In this document: in pieces, positions 26,866-36,123 of the stretch
How positions within the stretch are numbered: the first letter of the stretch is position 1
Layout of the letters: every line of letters begins with the position of its first letter
DNA from: SHZI01 sp041396045
GTDB taxonomy: Bacteria; Pseudomonadota; Gammaproteobacteria; Steroidobacterales; GCA-2729495
Direction: 5' to 3'
Assembly (NCBI GenBank): GCA_041396045.1
Contig: JAWKZI010000014.1
Coordinates: 8,059 to 72,058 of the forward strand
DNA: 64,000 nucleotides
Made by a program: the position numbers and the translations under genes
The notes under the pieces: generated by a model
Told to the model about the DNA's origin: nothing
Seen by the model: the letters and a program-made list of their open reading frames with translations, nothing else
Databases searched by the model: none

Positions 26866-28286
26866 GCATGCCGGCAGTCAGGGATAACGATCAAATGCAT
26901 GGCGCGGGTTCGCCGCCGGCGGTGCCTGAGCCAGGTCTTACCCTGGTGCTGGGCATGGGTGGAACGGGCGTTTCCTGTGCCCGCTTTCTGGCATCGCGTG
27001 GTCAGCGCGCGATATTTGCCGACACGCGCCGCGTGCCGCCAGGGCAGGCGGCCATTCGGGCGGCGATGCCCGATGCAACCCTTGTTTCGGGTGAGGCGCT
27101 GGCCGCGGTGCCTGCAGACGTGGTACGAATCCTGGTCTCGCCGGGTGTCGATCTGAAATCCGCGGTGCTGAACGATGCCCGGCAACGGGGCGTGCCCGTG
27201 CTGAGCGACATCGATTTGTTTGCAGCGGAAGCCACCGCGCCAATTACTGCCATCACCGGCTCCAATGGCAAGAGCACGGTAACCGCGATGGTCGGCGCCA
27301 TGCTGGCGAACTCGACGGCCGACCAGAACCTTGACGTGGCGGTGGGCGGTAACCTGGGCACGCCGGCGCTCGAGCTGCTGTCGCCCACGGTCTCGCACTA
27401 CGTTCTGGAGTTGTCGAGCTTTCAACTTGAGCGAAGTGCGCCCGTGCCAGTCGCCGCATCCGTGGTGCTGAACGTGACGCCGGATCATCTGGACGTACAT
27501 GGTGATATGGCGCACTACCAGGCTGCCAAGGCGCGGATCTATGCCCGCTGTGGTGTGGCCATCGTCAATCGCGACGAACCGGAGCTGGCGGAATTGGTGC
27601 CGGTCGGGACACCGGTAATCGGCTTCGGGCTGGAAGTGCCGGCCCCCGGCGATTTTGGCGTGATCACACACGATGACAGCCCGTGGCTGGCCCATGGTGC
27701 TGAACCATTGATGCCCGTGGCGGCATTGTCGGTGACCGGTCGGCATAACGTCTCGAATGCAATGGCGGCGCTCGCCCTTGCCAGCGTGAGCGTTACCGAT
27801 GTGCGAAGCCTGCTGCCCGGCTTGAGAGGCTTTAAAGCGCTACCGCATCGTATGGCCCTGGTCGCACGACGCGGGGGCGTGACTTTCGTTGATGACTCGA
27901 AGGCCACCAATGTCGGGGCTGCCGTCGCCAGCATTGGCAGTGTCGACGGTCCGCTGGTACTGATCGCCGGTGGCGATGCCAAAGGCGCCAGTTTTGAAAC
28001 CATCGCTGCGGCGCTCAACGGGCGCGAGTGTGCCGCGATTCTGCTGGGTCGGGATCGTGACCTGCTGGCTGCCGCACTGGACCCCATCTGCCCCGTGCAC
28101 CGGGTTGCCGACATGCCCTCCGCAGTTCATCTGGCTGCACAGTTGGCCAGGCCGGGCTGGACCGTGCTGCTGGCACCTGCATGCAGCAGTCTGGACATGT
28201 ACACCGATTACAGTGCCCGCGGTCGGGCATTCAGCGATGCCGTTCTCGCCCTGCCATTGATCAATACCGGAGCTGGCGATGAGTAG
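26862..28286 (+). CDS. murD: UDP-MurNAc-alanine--D-glutamate ligase
   Basis: Mur ligase of 474 residues that adds D-glutamate to UDP-MurNAc-L-alanine. N-terminal UDP-binding VLGMGGTGVSCARFL, P-loop AITGSNGKSTVTAMV, LELSSFQLE, NVTPDHLDVHG and the C-terminal DDSKATNVGA are all present. It carries about 25 residues more at the N terminus than E. coli MurD before the first conserved block; an ATG at 26896 (MHGAG) is possible too. It overlaps ftsW by eight bases. Confidence 0.96.
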   Translation: MSMPAVRDNDQMHGAGSPPAVPEPGLTLVLGMGGTGVSCARFLASRGQRAIFADTRRVPPGQAAIRAAMPDATLVSGEALAAVPADVVRILVSPGVDLKSAVLNDARQRGVPVLSDIDLFAAEATAPITAITGSNGKSTVTAMVGAMLANSTADQNLDVAVGGNLGTPALELLSPTVSHYVLELSSFQLERSAPVPVAASVVLNVTPDHLDVHGDMAHYQAAKARIYARCGVAIVNRDEPELAELVPVGTPVIGFGLEVPAPGDFGVITHDDSPWLAHGAEPLMPVAALSVTGRHNVSNAMAALALASVSVTDVRSLLPGLRGFKALPHRMALVARRGGVTFVDDSKATNVGAAVASIGSVDGPLVLIAGGDAKGASFETIAAALNGRECAAILLGRDRDLLAAALDPICPVHRVADMPSAVHLAAQLARPGWTVLLAPACSSLDMYTDYSARGRAFSDAVLALPLINTGAGDE

Positions 28287-29475
28287 CCGGCAGGCCATCA
28301 TCCCGGGGCAGGACCGGCCCGATACGCTGTTGATCGGCGTCGTCGCCGTGTTGCTCGCGATCGGTTTGCTGATGGTGACATCGGCGTCCGTGGCACTCGG
28401 CGATCGCTTGCATGACAATCCTTTCTACTTCTTCGAGCGGCAACTGCTGGCTGCGGCAATGGGTCTGGCTGCCGGCTATGTCATGGTCCGCATTCCAACA
28501 CGTCTGTGGCAGGGGCTCGGGGTGTGGCTCGCCGGGCTGGCCCTGGCCATGCTCATCGTGGTTCTGATACCTGGCCTTGGTCATACGGCAAACGGCAGCA
28601 CCCGCTGGCTCAGCATCGGCGGCATCAATGTGATGCAGGTCAGTGAGCCGGCACGCCTGTTGATGCTCATGTACGTGGCCGACTACGCCGTGCGCCACAA
28701 CGACGAGTTGCGCGCCGGCATGACCGGCCTAATCAAGCCAATGGCTATCGTCCTGATCGGTGCGTTGCTACTGCTGTTGCAGCCGGATTTCGGTTCTGCA
28801 CTTCTGCTGGTCGGTATTTCCTTTGCGATCCTGTTTGTTGCCGGCGCGCGCATTCGCAATGTGCTGGTTGTTGTTGTGCCATTGTTCCTGGCGTTCTTTG
28901 CCCTGGCCCGCTACTCGCCATACCGGATGCGCCGACTCATGGGTTTCCGCGATCCGTGGGCCGATCCCTTCGGTGACGGCTTCCAGCTCACCCAGTCCCT
29001 GATCGCCATAGGCTCGGGGGAATGGTGGGGCGTTGGCCTGGGCGGCAGCGTGCAGAAGCTTTTTTACCTGCCGGAGGCCCATACCGATTTCATCTTCGCC
29101 GTGATCGCCGAGGAATTCGGACTACTCGGCAGTCTCGTGATGATCACCCTTTACGGTTTGCTGATCTGGCGCGCGCTGGTCATTGCACGGGCCGCTGCCA
29201 ACCGGGACGCCGGCTTTCGCGCCTATGTCGCCTTTGGACTGGCGATCTGGCTGGCGATGCAAGCGGTAATCAACCTCGGCGTGAACATGGGCGTGCTGCC
29301 GACCAAGGGACTGACCCTGCCACTGGTCAGTTACGGACGCAGCTCATTGATCGTGACCCTGGCCGCCCTGGGTCTGCTCTTGCGTATCGATCTTGAGAAT
29401 CGTGGCCTGGCAGAGTCCAGCAAGCGGCGTGGCAACTCCAGCCGCCGTGCAGGCCAGAAAGGGGCTGCTCGATGA
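28279..29475 (+). CDS. ftsW: Septal peptidoglycan glycosyltransferase FtsW (SEDS)
   Basis: SEDS-family polymerase of 398 residues that works with FtsI at the septum. Many hydrophobic segments are visible, beginning with LLIGVVAVLLAIGLLMVTSASVAL. The family signatures NGSTRWLSIGGINVMQVSEPARL, QPDFGSALLL, YRMRRLMGFRDPWADPFGDGFQLTQSLIAIGSG and GVLPTKGLTLPLVSYGRSSL are intact. The basic C-terminal tail is cytoplasmic. It is placed between murD and murG, overlapping both, as in other gammaproteobacteria. Confidence 0.97.
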   Translation: MSSRQAIIPGQDRPDTLLIGVVAVLLAIGLLMVTSASVALGDRLHDNPFYFFERQLLAAAMGLAAGYVMVRIPTRLWQGLGVWLAGLALAMLIVVLIPGLGHTANGSTRWLSIGGINVMQVSEPARLLMLMYVADYAVRHNDELRAGMTGLIKPMAIVLIGALLLLLQPDFGSALLLVGISFAILFVAGARIRNVLVVVVPLFLAFFALARYSPYRMRRLMGFRDPWADPFGDGFQLTQSLIAIGSGEWWGVGLGGSVQKLFYLPEAHTDFIFAVIAEEFGLLGSLVMITLYGLLIWRALVIARAAANRDAGFRAYVAFGLAIWLAMQAVINLGVNMGVLPTKGLTLPLVSYGRSSLIVTLAALGLLLRIDLENRGLAESSKRRGNSSRRAGQKGAAR

Positions 29476-30659
29476 GCAGCGTGCTCAACACCCCGATGCG
29501 CGGTTCGCCGGTACTCATCATGGCGGGCGGTACAGGTGGCCATGTCTTTCCCGCGCTGGCCATTGCCCGCGCCCTGCGGCTGCGCAACGAATCGGTGGTG
29601 TGGCTGGGGACGGAACGCGGGCTTGAATCACGAGTGGTTCCGGCAGACGGCATCCCGCTGCACAGGATTCGTGTTCGTGGTCTGCGCGGCAAGGGCATCT
29701 TGAGCTGGCTCGCTGCGCCGTTGCGGGTCGTGATTGCCATCAGCGATGCGTGGCGCGTGGTGCGCCGTTGCCGTCCCAAGGTGGTTCTGGGCATGGGCGG
29801 GTACACCGCCGGCCCCGGTGGATTGGCAGCGTGGCTGTTGCGTCGGCCGCTGGTGATCCACGAACAGAATGCGGTCGCAGGTCTGACCAATCGACTTCTG
29901 GCGAGATTTGCCCGGGAGGTGCTGGAAGCCTTCCCGGGCAGCTTTTCTGCCAGCCGGGAGTCATCGCTGAACACCCGCGTCACGGGTAATCCCGTGCGCG
30001 CCGATATTGCGGCGCTGCCGGCGCCAGCCAGCCGGTTTGCCGACCGGCGTGGTCCGCTGCGCTTGCTGGTGCTCGGTGGTAGCCAGGGCGCCCAGGCACT
30101 TAATACCGCCGTGGGGCCGGCCATTGCCCTGCTGCCGGCAGCACAGCGACCGGCTATACGTCACCAGGCCGGGGCGACCACGCAGGCCGTGGCCGAAACG
30201 GCCTATGCCAATGCCGGCGTCACCGCCGCGATCCACCCCTTTATAGAAGACATGGCTGAGGCCTACGGCTGGGCCGATGTAGTACTGGCCCGCTCAGGTG
30301 CTCTGACCGTGGCAGAACTGGCAGCGGCTGGTGTTGCCGCGATCCTTGTGCCGTTTCCCGCAGCCGTCGACGATCATCAGACGCGCAACGCCGCGTATCT
30401 GGTTGATGCTGGTGCCGCCACGCTGTTGCCGCAGTCCGAATTGACACCAGAACGGCTCGCCGCCGAGCTGAAGCCTTATCTGGACCAACGGGAACTGGCG
30501 TTGGCCCGGGCCGAGCGGGCCCGCGCACTGGCCCGACCTGATGCCACCAGCCTGATTGTCGACGCCTGCCTGGCAGCAGCCCTGGGTTCAGGTTCGAGCC
30601 GGCACCAAAACAAGCCTGGGCAAAACAAATCCGGGCAGCGGAGTGACGCCGATGCGTGA
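29472..30659 (+). CDS. murG: Lipid II synthase MurG (GlcNAc transferase)
   Basis: Peripheral inner-membrane glycosyltransferase (family GT28) that adds GlcNAc to lipid I. N-terminal GGTGGHVFPALAIARALR is the conserved glycine loop; HEQNAVAGLTNR and LLVLGGSQGAQALN are typical, and the UDP-GlcNAc site is formed by the SGALTVAELAAAGVAAILVPFP region. At 395 residues it is longer than the usual ~355, with about 15 extra residues at the start and a low-complexity serine/glutamine/asparagine tail (GSSRHQNKPGQNKSGQ) at the end. It overlaps ftsW by four bases and murC by eight. Confidence 0.96.
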   Translation: MSSVLNTPMRGSPVLIMAGGTGGHVFPALAIARALRLRNESVVWLGTERGLESRVVPADGIPLHRIRVRGLRGKGILSWLAAPLRVVIAISDAWRVVRRCRPKVVLGMGGYTAGPGGLAAWLLRRPLVIHEQNAVAGLTNRLLARFAREVLEAFPGSFSASRESSLNTRVTGNPVRADIAALPAPASRFADRRGPLRLLVLGGSQGAQALNTAVGPAIALLPAAQRPAIRHQAGATTQAVAETAYANAGVTAAIHPFIEDMAEAYGWADVVLARSGALTVAELAAAGVAAILVPFPAAVDDHQTRNAAYLVDAGAATLLPQSELTPERLAAELKPYLDQRELALARAERARALARPDATSLIVDACLAAALGSGSSRHQNKPGQNKSGQRSDADA

Positions 30660-32109
30660 TCGCATGCGTCATATCAACCGCATTCACCTGGTTGGCATTG
30701 GTGGTGTCGGCATGGGCGGTATTGCCGAGGTGCTGCTCAACCTGGGCTATGCCGTGCAAGGCTCTGACCTGCGCGAATCCACGTTTACACGCCGGCTGAC
30801 CCGCCTGGGTGCGCTGGTCCGGATTGGCCATAGTGCCGAGTACATCGCCGGTGCCGACGTGGTGGTGGTGTCCGGTGCGGTTGCTCAGGACAATCCCGAA
30901 TTGCTGGCTGCGCGGGCTGCCCGCAAGCCGGTTGTGCAGCGGGCAGAAATGCTGGCCGAGTTGATGCGCTTCCGTCACGCAATTGCGGTTGCCGGCAGCC
31001 ATGGCAAGACCACAACCACCAGCCTGATCGCCAGCGTGCTCGCCGAAGCAGGTGAAGATCCGACCTTCGTGATCGGTGGCCGCCTGAAGAGCGCCGACTC
31101 CAATGGCCGACTGGGCGCAGGCCGCTATCTGGTGGCGGAAGCAGACGAGAGCGATGCGTCTTTCATTCATCTGCAGCCGATGGTCGCCGTCGTTACCAAT
31201 ATCGATAACGACCACCTCGGTGCCTATGGTGGCGACTTCAACCGGCTGCGCGATACCTTCGTCGAGTTCCTGCACAACCTGCCGTTCTATGGCCTGGCAA
31301 TTGTCTGTCTGGACGATCCCGGCGTGCAGTCGATTCTGCCAATGCTGAATCGGACGACGCTCACCTACGGCTTCTCGCCCGACGCGGACGTACGGGTAGA
31401 GAACTGGGTCAGAGACGGCCTGCAGTCCCGCTTCACCGTCATTCGGCCCGGTGCCGCGCCACTGCCCGTGGTGCTGAACCTGCCCGGCCGGCACAACGTG
31501 CTGAATGCACTGGCAGCCGTGACGCTGGCTTGCGATCTGGAGCTGGACGATAGCGCGTGTCAGCAGGCGCTGGCAGGTTTCGAGGGTGTCGATCGCCGCC
31601 TGCAGCTTCTGGGTGAGATATCCCTGGGAGGCAAGTCTGCGGTCCTGGTTGACGACTATGGCCATCATCCCACCGAAATCGCTGCAACTATCGAAGCGGT
31701 GCGCCAGGCCTGGCCGAACCGCCGTTTGGTCGTCGCTTTTCAGCCCCACCGCTACACCCGCACCCGCGACCTGCTCGATGATTTCGCGGAAGTGCTCTCG
31801 GCGGCGGACCGTTTGCTGATCACAGAAGTCTATGCCGCAGGCGAAGCACCCATTGCTGGAGCTGATGGTCGTGCAATCTGCCGTGCGCTCCGCAGTCGCG
31901 GCCAGATCGAGCCGGTGTTTGTGCCTGCAGTCGAGGAACTTGGTGGCCTGCTGACTGGTGTCGTGCAGCCTGGTGATGTGATTCTGACTTTAGGTGCCGG
32001 CAGCATCGGCAGTGTTGCCAGCGGATTGCGTGACACGTACGGCACTCCGGATCGCGATGATTCCGGCAGTGACAGTCACGACCTGAATCGTTCGGGGGCT
32101 TCAGCGTGA
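30652..32109 (+). CDS. murC: UDP-MurNAc--L-alanine ligase
   Basis: Mur ligase of about 485 residues that starts the peptide stem by adding L-alanine. HLVGIGGVGMGGIAEVLLNLG is the N-terminal UDP-binding loop, AVAGSHGKTTTTSLIA the P-loop, and EADESDASF, NIDNDHL, DDYGHHPTEI and FQPHRYTRT the other Mur ligase blocks. The ATG at 30652 overlaps murG by eight bases; a second ATG at 30664 (MRHINRIH) also fits. The long in-frame upstream sequence belongs to murG and was excluded. Confidence 0.96.
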   Translation: MRDRMRHINRIHLVGIGGVGMGGIAEVLLNLGYAVQGSDLRESTFTRRLTRLGALVRIGHSAEYIAGADVVVVSGAVAQDNPELLAARAARKPVVQRAEMLAELMRFRHAIAVAGSHGKTTTTSLIASVLAEAGEDPTFVIGGRLKSADSNGRLGAGRYLVAEADESDASFIHLQPMVAVVTNIDNDHLGAYGGDFNRLRDTFVEFLHNLPFYGLAIVCLDDPGVQSILPMLNRTTLTYGFSPDADVRVENWVRDGLQSRFTVIRPGAAPLPVVLNLPGRHNVLNALAAVTLACDLELDDSACQQALAGFEGVDRRLQLLGEISLGGKSAVLVDDYGHHPTEIAATIEAVRQAWPNRRLVVAFQPHRYTRTRDLLDDFAEVLSAADRLLITEVYAAGEAPIAGADGRAICRALRSRGQIEPVFVPAVEELGGLLTGVVQPGDVILTLGAGSIGSVASGLRDTYGTPDRDDSGSDSHDLNRSGASA

Positions 32110-33059
32110 TGACACAGACCCGCGAACCTGTCAGCAAACTGCTGCGCAACGAACCGATGGCGAAACATACAACGTGGCGCGTCGGTGGGCGTGCGGACGT
32201 GTATTATGCGCCGCGTTGTCGTGATGACCTTCTGACTTTCATTCGTGACCTGGCGACAGGCACGCGGATTTATTTCGTTGGTCTTGGCAGCAACCTCCTG
32301 GTGCGGGATGGTGGTATTCGGGGTGTCGTCATTGCGACTGGTCAGGCCCTGCATGAACTCCGCAATCTGGGAGGCGGAGTTGTCGAGGCCGAGGCGGGCG
32401 TGCCCTGCACGGTGGTGGCGCGTCGGCTGAGTCGCTGGGAGCTGGGGCCTGCCGAGTTTTTTGCCGGCATTCCGGGCAGCGTCGGTGGTGCGCTACGGAT
32501 GAATGCAGGGGCCTTTGGCGGTGAGACATGGACGAAGGTCGTCGATGTCGACGTAGTAGACCGGCACGGGATTGTGCGCACCCGCGGCCGGGACGAATTC
32601 GAAACGGGCTACCGGCAGGTAGGCCGTCGTGACACGCGTGAACCGCAAGAGGAGTGGTTCCTGGCTGCCCGATTCAAGTTCGACGAACACTACACTGCGG
32701 CCTCTGAACGCATCCGGACACTTGTCTCTGACCGAAAGGCCAGCCAGCCGCTCGGCCTGCCGAGTTGTGGCTCGGTCTTCAAAAACCCGCCCGGAGATCA
32801 CGCGGCACGTCTGATCGAGGCTGCCGGCCTGAAGGGCCTTCAGCGCGGCGGGGCCCAGGTTTCGCCCAAGCACGCCAACTTCATCATCAACACCGGTGGT
32901 GCAACCGCGGCTGATATCGAGGGACTCATCGAGGAGGTCCGCGCCACGGTGGAGGCACGCTCTGGCCTGCGACTGGAAACCGAGGTGCATATCGTCGGTG
33001 AGTTTGCCGACAGCGGATCACGCAGCGCGACTGAAACACCGCCGGGGGTAGCCTCATGA
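32106..33059 (+). CDS. murB: UDP-N-acetylenolpyruvoylglucosamine reductase
   Basis: FAD- and NADPH-dependent reductase of 317 residues that completes UDP-MurNAc. The FAD-binding domain has FVGLGSNLLVRDGGIRG and FFAGIPGSVGGALRMNAGAFGGE; the catalytic serine lies in LPSCGSVFKNP, followed by HAARLIEAAGLKG and the SPKHANFIINTGGATAADI block. This is the short (type II) MurB architecture, unlike the longer E. coli enzyme. It overlaps murC and ddl by four bases each. Confidence 0.96.
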   Translation: MMTQTREPVSKLLRNEPMAKHTTWRVGGRADVYYAPRCRDDLLTFIRDLATGTRIYFVGLGSNLLVRDGGIRGVVIATGQALHELRNLGGGVVEAEAGVPCTVVARRLSRWELGPAEFFAGIPGSVGGALRMNAGAFGGETWTKVVDVDVVDRHGIVRTRGRDEFETGYRQVGRRDTREPQEEWFLAARFKFDEHYTAASERIRTLVSDRKASQPLGLPSCGSVFKNPPGDHAARLIEAAGLKGLQRGGAQVSPKHANFIINTGGATAADIEGLIEEVRATVEARSGLRLETEVHIVGEFADSGSRSATETPPGVAS

Positions 33060-34060
33060 GCGCTCGCCGCTTTCCGGTGGTTACCGATCCCGCCGACTTT
33101 GGCCGGGTGGCCGTACTGATGGGTGGCGACTCCGCCGAGCGCGAGATTTCACTGCTCACCGGCAATGCCGTGCTCCAGGCATTGCGCAACAAGGGCGTGA
33201 ATGCCGAGGGCCTGGATACCGGCCTGGATACCGGTCTGCACGCCGGCCGCAAGCCAGCAGGGAAGGTGGCGGCTGATTCGGCGTCTGAGAATCTGGTTAC
33301 GCGTCTGACCGCTGGCAACAACCGCTATGACAGGGTGTGGATCGCCCTCCATGGTCGTGGTGGCGAAGACGGAACCCTGCAGGGATTGTTATCCGTTCTT
33401 GGCCTGCCGTTTACAGGCTCGGGCGTGCTCGGTTCCGCCATCAGCATGGACAAGCTGCGGACCAAGCGTCTGCTGCAGGGCGTGGGCCTGCCAACTGCCC
33501 GCTACTGCGTGATCCGGAATGCAGCCGATCTGGTCGACGCCGGCGAGCAGCTTGGCTTCCCGCTGATGGTCAAGCCGTCGGACGAAGGTTCCAGCCTGGG
33601 GATGTCCAAGCTCGAGGAAGCCGGGCAGGCCTCCGCGGTGTGGGAGATCGCATCCAGGTTCAATTGTGAAGTCTTTGCCGAGGAGTGGGTGGCCGGCCCG
33701 GAATATACGGCCGCCGTCCTCCACGACAAGGTGTTGCCGCTGGTGGGAATTCAGGCTGAGGGTCTTTACGACTATCAGGCCAAATACTTCAGCGATAAAA
33801 CCCGTTACACCTGCCCCTGCGGCCTGGCACCCGAGCGTGAGCAGGAACTGGCCAACATTGCCATGGCGGCATTCGATGCGGCGGGTGCCTCGGGTTGGGG
33901 TCGGGTCGACATCATGGTCGCACCGGACGCAGGTCCGATGATTCTCGAGATCAATACCGTGCCCGGCATGACAGGTCACAGCCTGGTGCCGATGGCTGCC
34001 GCTGCTGCGGGCATGGACTTCGACACCCTGGTATGGCGCATCCTGGAGACCAGCCTGTGA
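33056..34060 (+). CDS. ddlB: D-alanine--D-alanine ligase
   Basis: ATP-grasp ligase of 334 residues producing D-Ala-D-Ala for MurF. Conserved parts are VAVLMGGDSAEREISLLTG, WIALHGRGGEDGTLQGLLS, FTGSGVLGSAISMDKLRTK, the ATP-grasp VKPSDEGSSLGMSK, EEWVAGPEYTAAVL and EINTVPGMTGHSLVPMAA. An insertion of about 25 residues near residues 50-75, containing a tandem LDTGLDTG from a short DNA duplication, makes it longer than the typical ~305-residue enzyme. It sits between murB and ftsQ, overlapping both. Confidence 0.96.
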   Translation: MSARRFPVVTDPADFGRVAVLMGGDSAEREISLLTGNAVLQALRNKGVNAEGLDTGLDTGLHAGRKPAGKVAADSASENLVTRLTAGNNRYDRVWIALHGRGGEDGTLQGLLSVLGLPFTGSGVLGSAISMDKLRTKRLLQGVGLPTARYCVIRNAADLVDAGEQLGFPLMVKPSDEGSSLGMSKLEEAGQASAVWEIASRFNCEVFAEEWVAGPEYTAAVLHDKVLPLVGIQAEGLYDYQAKYFSDKTRYTCPCGLAPEREQELANIAMAAFDAAGASGWGRVDIMVAPDAGPMILEINTVPGMTGHSLVPMAAAAAGMDFDTLVWRILETSL

Positions 34061-34869
34061 TGTTGCCAGGGTACATCGCAGGAGATGTTGCCGGCTTTCT
34101 GACCGGGCTTCTGGCCGGGTTTGGTTTCGGGCGTGGCAATCGCAAGCATCGGGAACCGCCACGAGTGAAGTTGCCGGCGATACCGTGGATGGCCATTTCC
34201 TCCGGCATGATTCTGCTGCTCATCGTCGGCACCGTCGTGGCGGGAGGCCGGTGGATACTGAACCGGCCAGTCGAGCGCGTAGTGCTGAATGGCGAATTTC
34301 AGCGGGTCTCCGCTGATCACCTGGGTGCTGTTCTGCGCCAGTCAATTGGCAAGGGCTTTCTGGCAGCCGATCTTGACGCCATTCAGCGGCAGATCGCGGC
34401 CCAGCCGTGGGTTGCCACCGCCCAGGTCAGCCGGCAGTGGCCGGACACGCTGGCCGTCACGGTGACTGAAGAAGTTCCGGCGGCGCGCTGGGGCGCTGAT
34501 GGTCTTCTGAATGCCCAGGGGCGGTTGTTTGTTCGTCACGTCAGTCACCTTCCGCCCGAGTTGCCGCGCTTGGCCGGGCCGGAGGGCACCGAGGCCGAAG
34601 TGGCGGCCCGCTATGTGGAGATTCAGGAGCGGCTAGTTGAGCGTGGCCTGCGCATTGCTGCGCTGGAACTGGACGACCGCGGTGCCTGGCGGCTGGTCCT
34701 CAGCAATGGCATTGGCGTGCGTCTGGGCTCTCAGGATGTCGAAGGCAGGCTCACGCGCTTCTACGGGGCGCTGGATACGGTGGTCGCGCCCGTAGCCGCC
34801 GATGTGCAATTTGTCGACATGCGCTACACCAACGGCTTTTCGATCGGATGGAAACGGCCTCGTGTCTAG
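34060..34869 (+). CDS. ftsQ: Cell division protein FtsQ
   Basis: Bitopic division protein of about 269 residues. A cytoplasmic N-terminal segment is followed by a transmembrane helix (ISSGMILLLIVGTVVAGG) and the periplasmic POTRA domain (VERVVLNGEFQRVSADHLGAVLRQSIGKGFLAADLDAIQRQIAAQPWVATAQVSRQWPDTLAVTVTEEVPAARWG). The beta domain ends VDMRYTNGFSIGWK. It forms the FtsQLB complex with FtsL. The ATG at 34060 overlaps the ddl stop by one base; further upstream in-frame sequence belongs to ddl. Its 3' end overlaps the ftsA GTG start. Confidence 0.95.
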   Translation: MLPGYIAGDVAGFLTGLLAGFGFGRGNRKHREPPRVKLPAIPWMAISSGMILLLIVGTVVAGGRWILNRPVERVVLNGEFQRVSADHLGAVLRQSIGKGFLAADLDAIQRQIAAQPWVATAQVSRQWPDTLAVTVTEEVPAARWGADGLLNAQGRLFVRHVSHLPPELPRLAGPEGTEAEVAARYVEIQERLVERGLRIAALELDDRGAWRLVLSNGIGVRLGSQDVEGRLTRFYGALDTVVAPVAADVQFVDMRYTNGFSIGWKRPRV

Positions 34870-36096
34870 GAAAGACGAACAAGGAATCATTGTCGGCCTC
34901 GACATAGGTACGTCGAAGGTCGTCGCAATTGTCGGCGAGTTGCAGGACGACAATCAGATCGAAGTCATTGGTTTCGGTTCGCACCCCTCGAAGGGCCTGA
35001 AAAAGGGTGTCGTCGTCAATATCGAATCGACGGTGACATCCATCCAGCGTGCCATCGAGGAAGCCGAGTTGATGGCCCAGTGCGACATTCAGCAGGTCTA
35101 TGCCGGCATCGCCGGCAGCCATGTCCGCAGTCTGAATTCCCATGGCATTGTCGCAATCCGCGACCGGGAAGTGACCCAGAGTGATGTCGACAGGGTGATC
35201 GATGCGGCGCGGGCCGTAGCCATTCCTGCGGACCAGAAGATCCTGCATGTGTTGCCGCAGGAATTCATCATCGACGGCCAGGAAGGTATACGCGAGCCGA
35301 TCGGCATGTCCGGCGTGCGGCTGGAAGCCCGCGTGCATATGGTTACGGGTGCGGCGAGTGCGGCACAGAACATCGTGAAATGCATCCAGCGCTGTGGCCT
35401 GGAGGTGGAAGACATCGTGCTGGAGCAGCTCGCATCCAGCTATGCGGTGCTGACCGACGACGAAAGGAACTCGGAATCTGCCTGGTCGACATCGGCGGCG
35501 GGACCACCGACATCGCGGTGTTCAACAATGGAGCGATCCGCCACACCGCCGTGATCCCGATTGCCGGCGACCAGGTCACCAACGACATCGCCATCTCGAT
35601 GCGTACACCAACGCAGTACGCCGAAGAGATCAAGATCAAGTACGCCTGCGCGCTGTCACAGCTTGCCAACCTCGACGAAACGATCGAGGTACCAAGTGTT
35701 GGCGACCGCCCGCCGCGTCGCCTGGCACGCCAGACGCTGGCGGAAGTCGTGGAGCCACGTTACGAAGAACTCTTCGGCCTGATCCGCGACGAACTGCGTC
35801 GTAGTGGCTTCGAAGAGATGATCGCTGCCGGAATCGTCCTGACCGGTGGCAGCGCCAAGATGGAAGGTGCAGTCGAGCTGGCTGAAGAGGTCTTTCATAC
35901 CCCGGTCAGGCTGGGTGTTCCCCAGCATGTGCGGGGACTGCTTGATGTGGTGCGCAACCCCATTCACTCAACCGGGGTTGGGCTGCTGGTTTACGGGAGA
36001 AGCAAGACGATGCGGGTGGCCGATGGTGTGCCGATCGGTGCGGGGGTGCGGGATGTCTGGGGTCGGATGAAGAGCTGGTTTCAGGGAAATTTTTGA
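34862..36096 (+). CDS. ftsA: Cell division protein FtsA (one frameshift)
   Basis: Actin-like protein that tethers FtsZ to the membrane. A GTG start at 34862, inside the end of ftsQ, gives the standard IIVGLDIGTSKVVAIVGE phosphate-1 motif. The frame breaks near 35467: LTDDERELGICLVDIGGGTTDIAVF is recovered by restoring one G in AAAGGAACTC. The second frame carries IAGDQVTNDIA, EEIKIKYACA, the ADP-binding GIVLTGGSAKMEG and the amphipathic membrane helix RMKSWFQGNF at the end. Both parts together match the full-length protein, so a one-base sequence error is likely. It is followed 27 bases later by ftsZ. Confidence 0.94.
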
Positions 36097-36123
36097 ATAA
36101 CCAAATGCCAATGGAGACTGGAA

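Noticed and set aside
30580..30600. GGTTCGAGCC-like sequence resembling a tRNA T-loop
   Set aside because: It lies in the murG 3' coding region and no acceptor or anticodon stem can be formed around it. No tRNA gene was found in the window.
30241..31749. 502-residue minus-strand frame opposite murG and murC
   Set aside because: Antisense shadow of conserved Mur genes.
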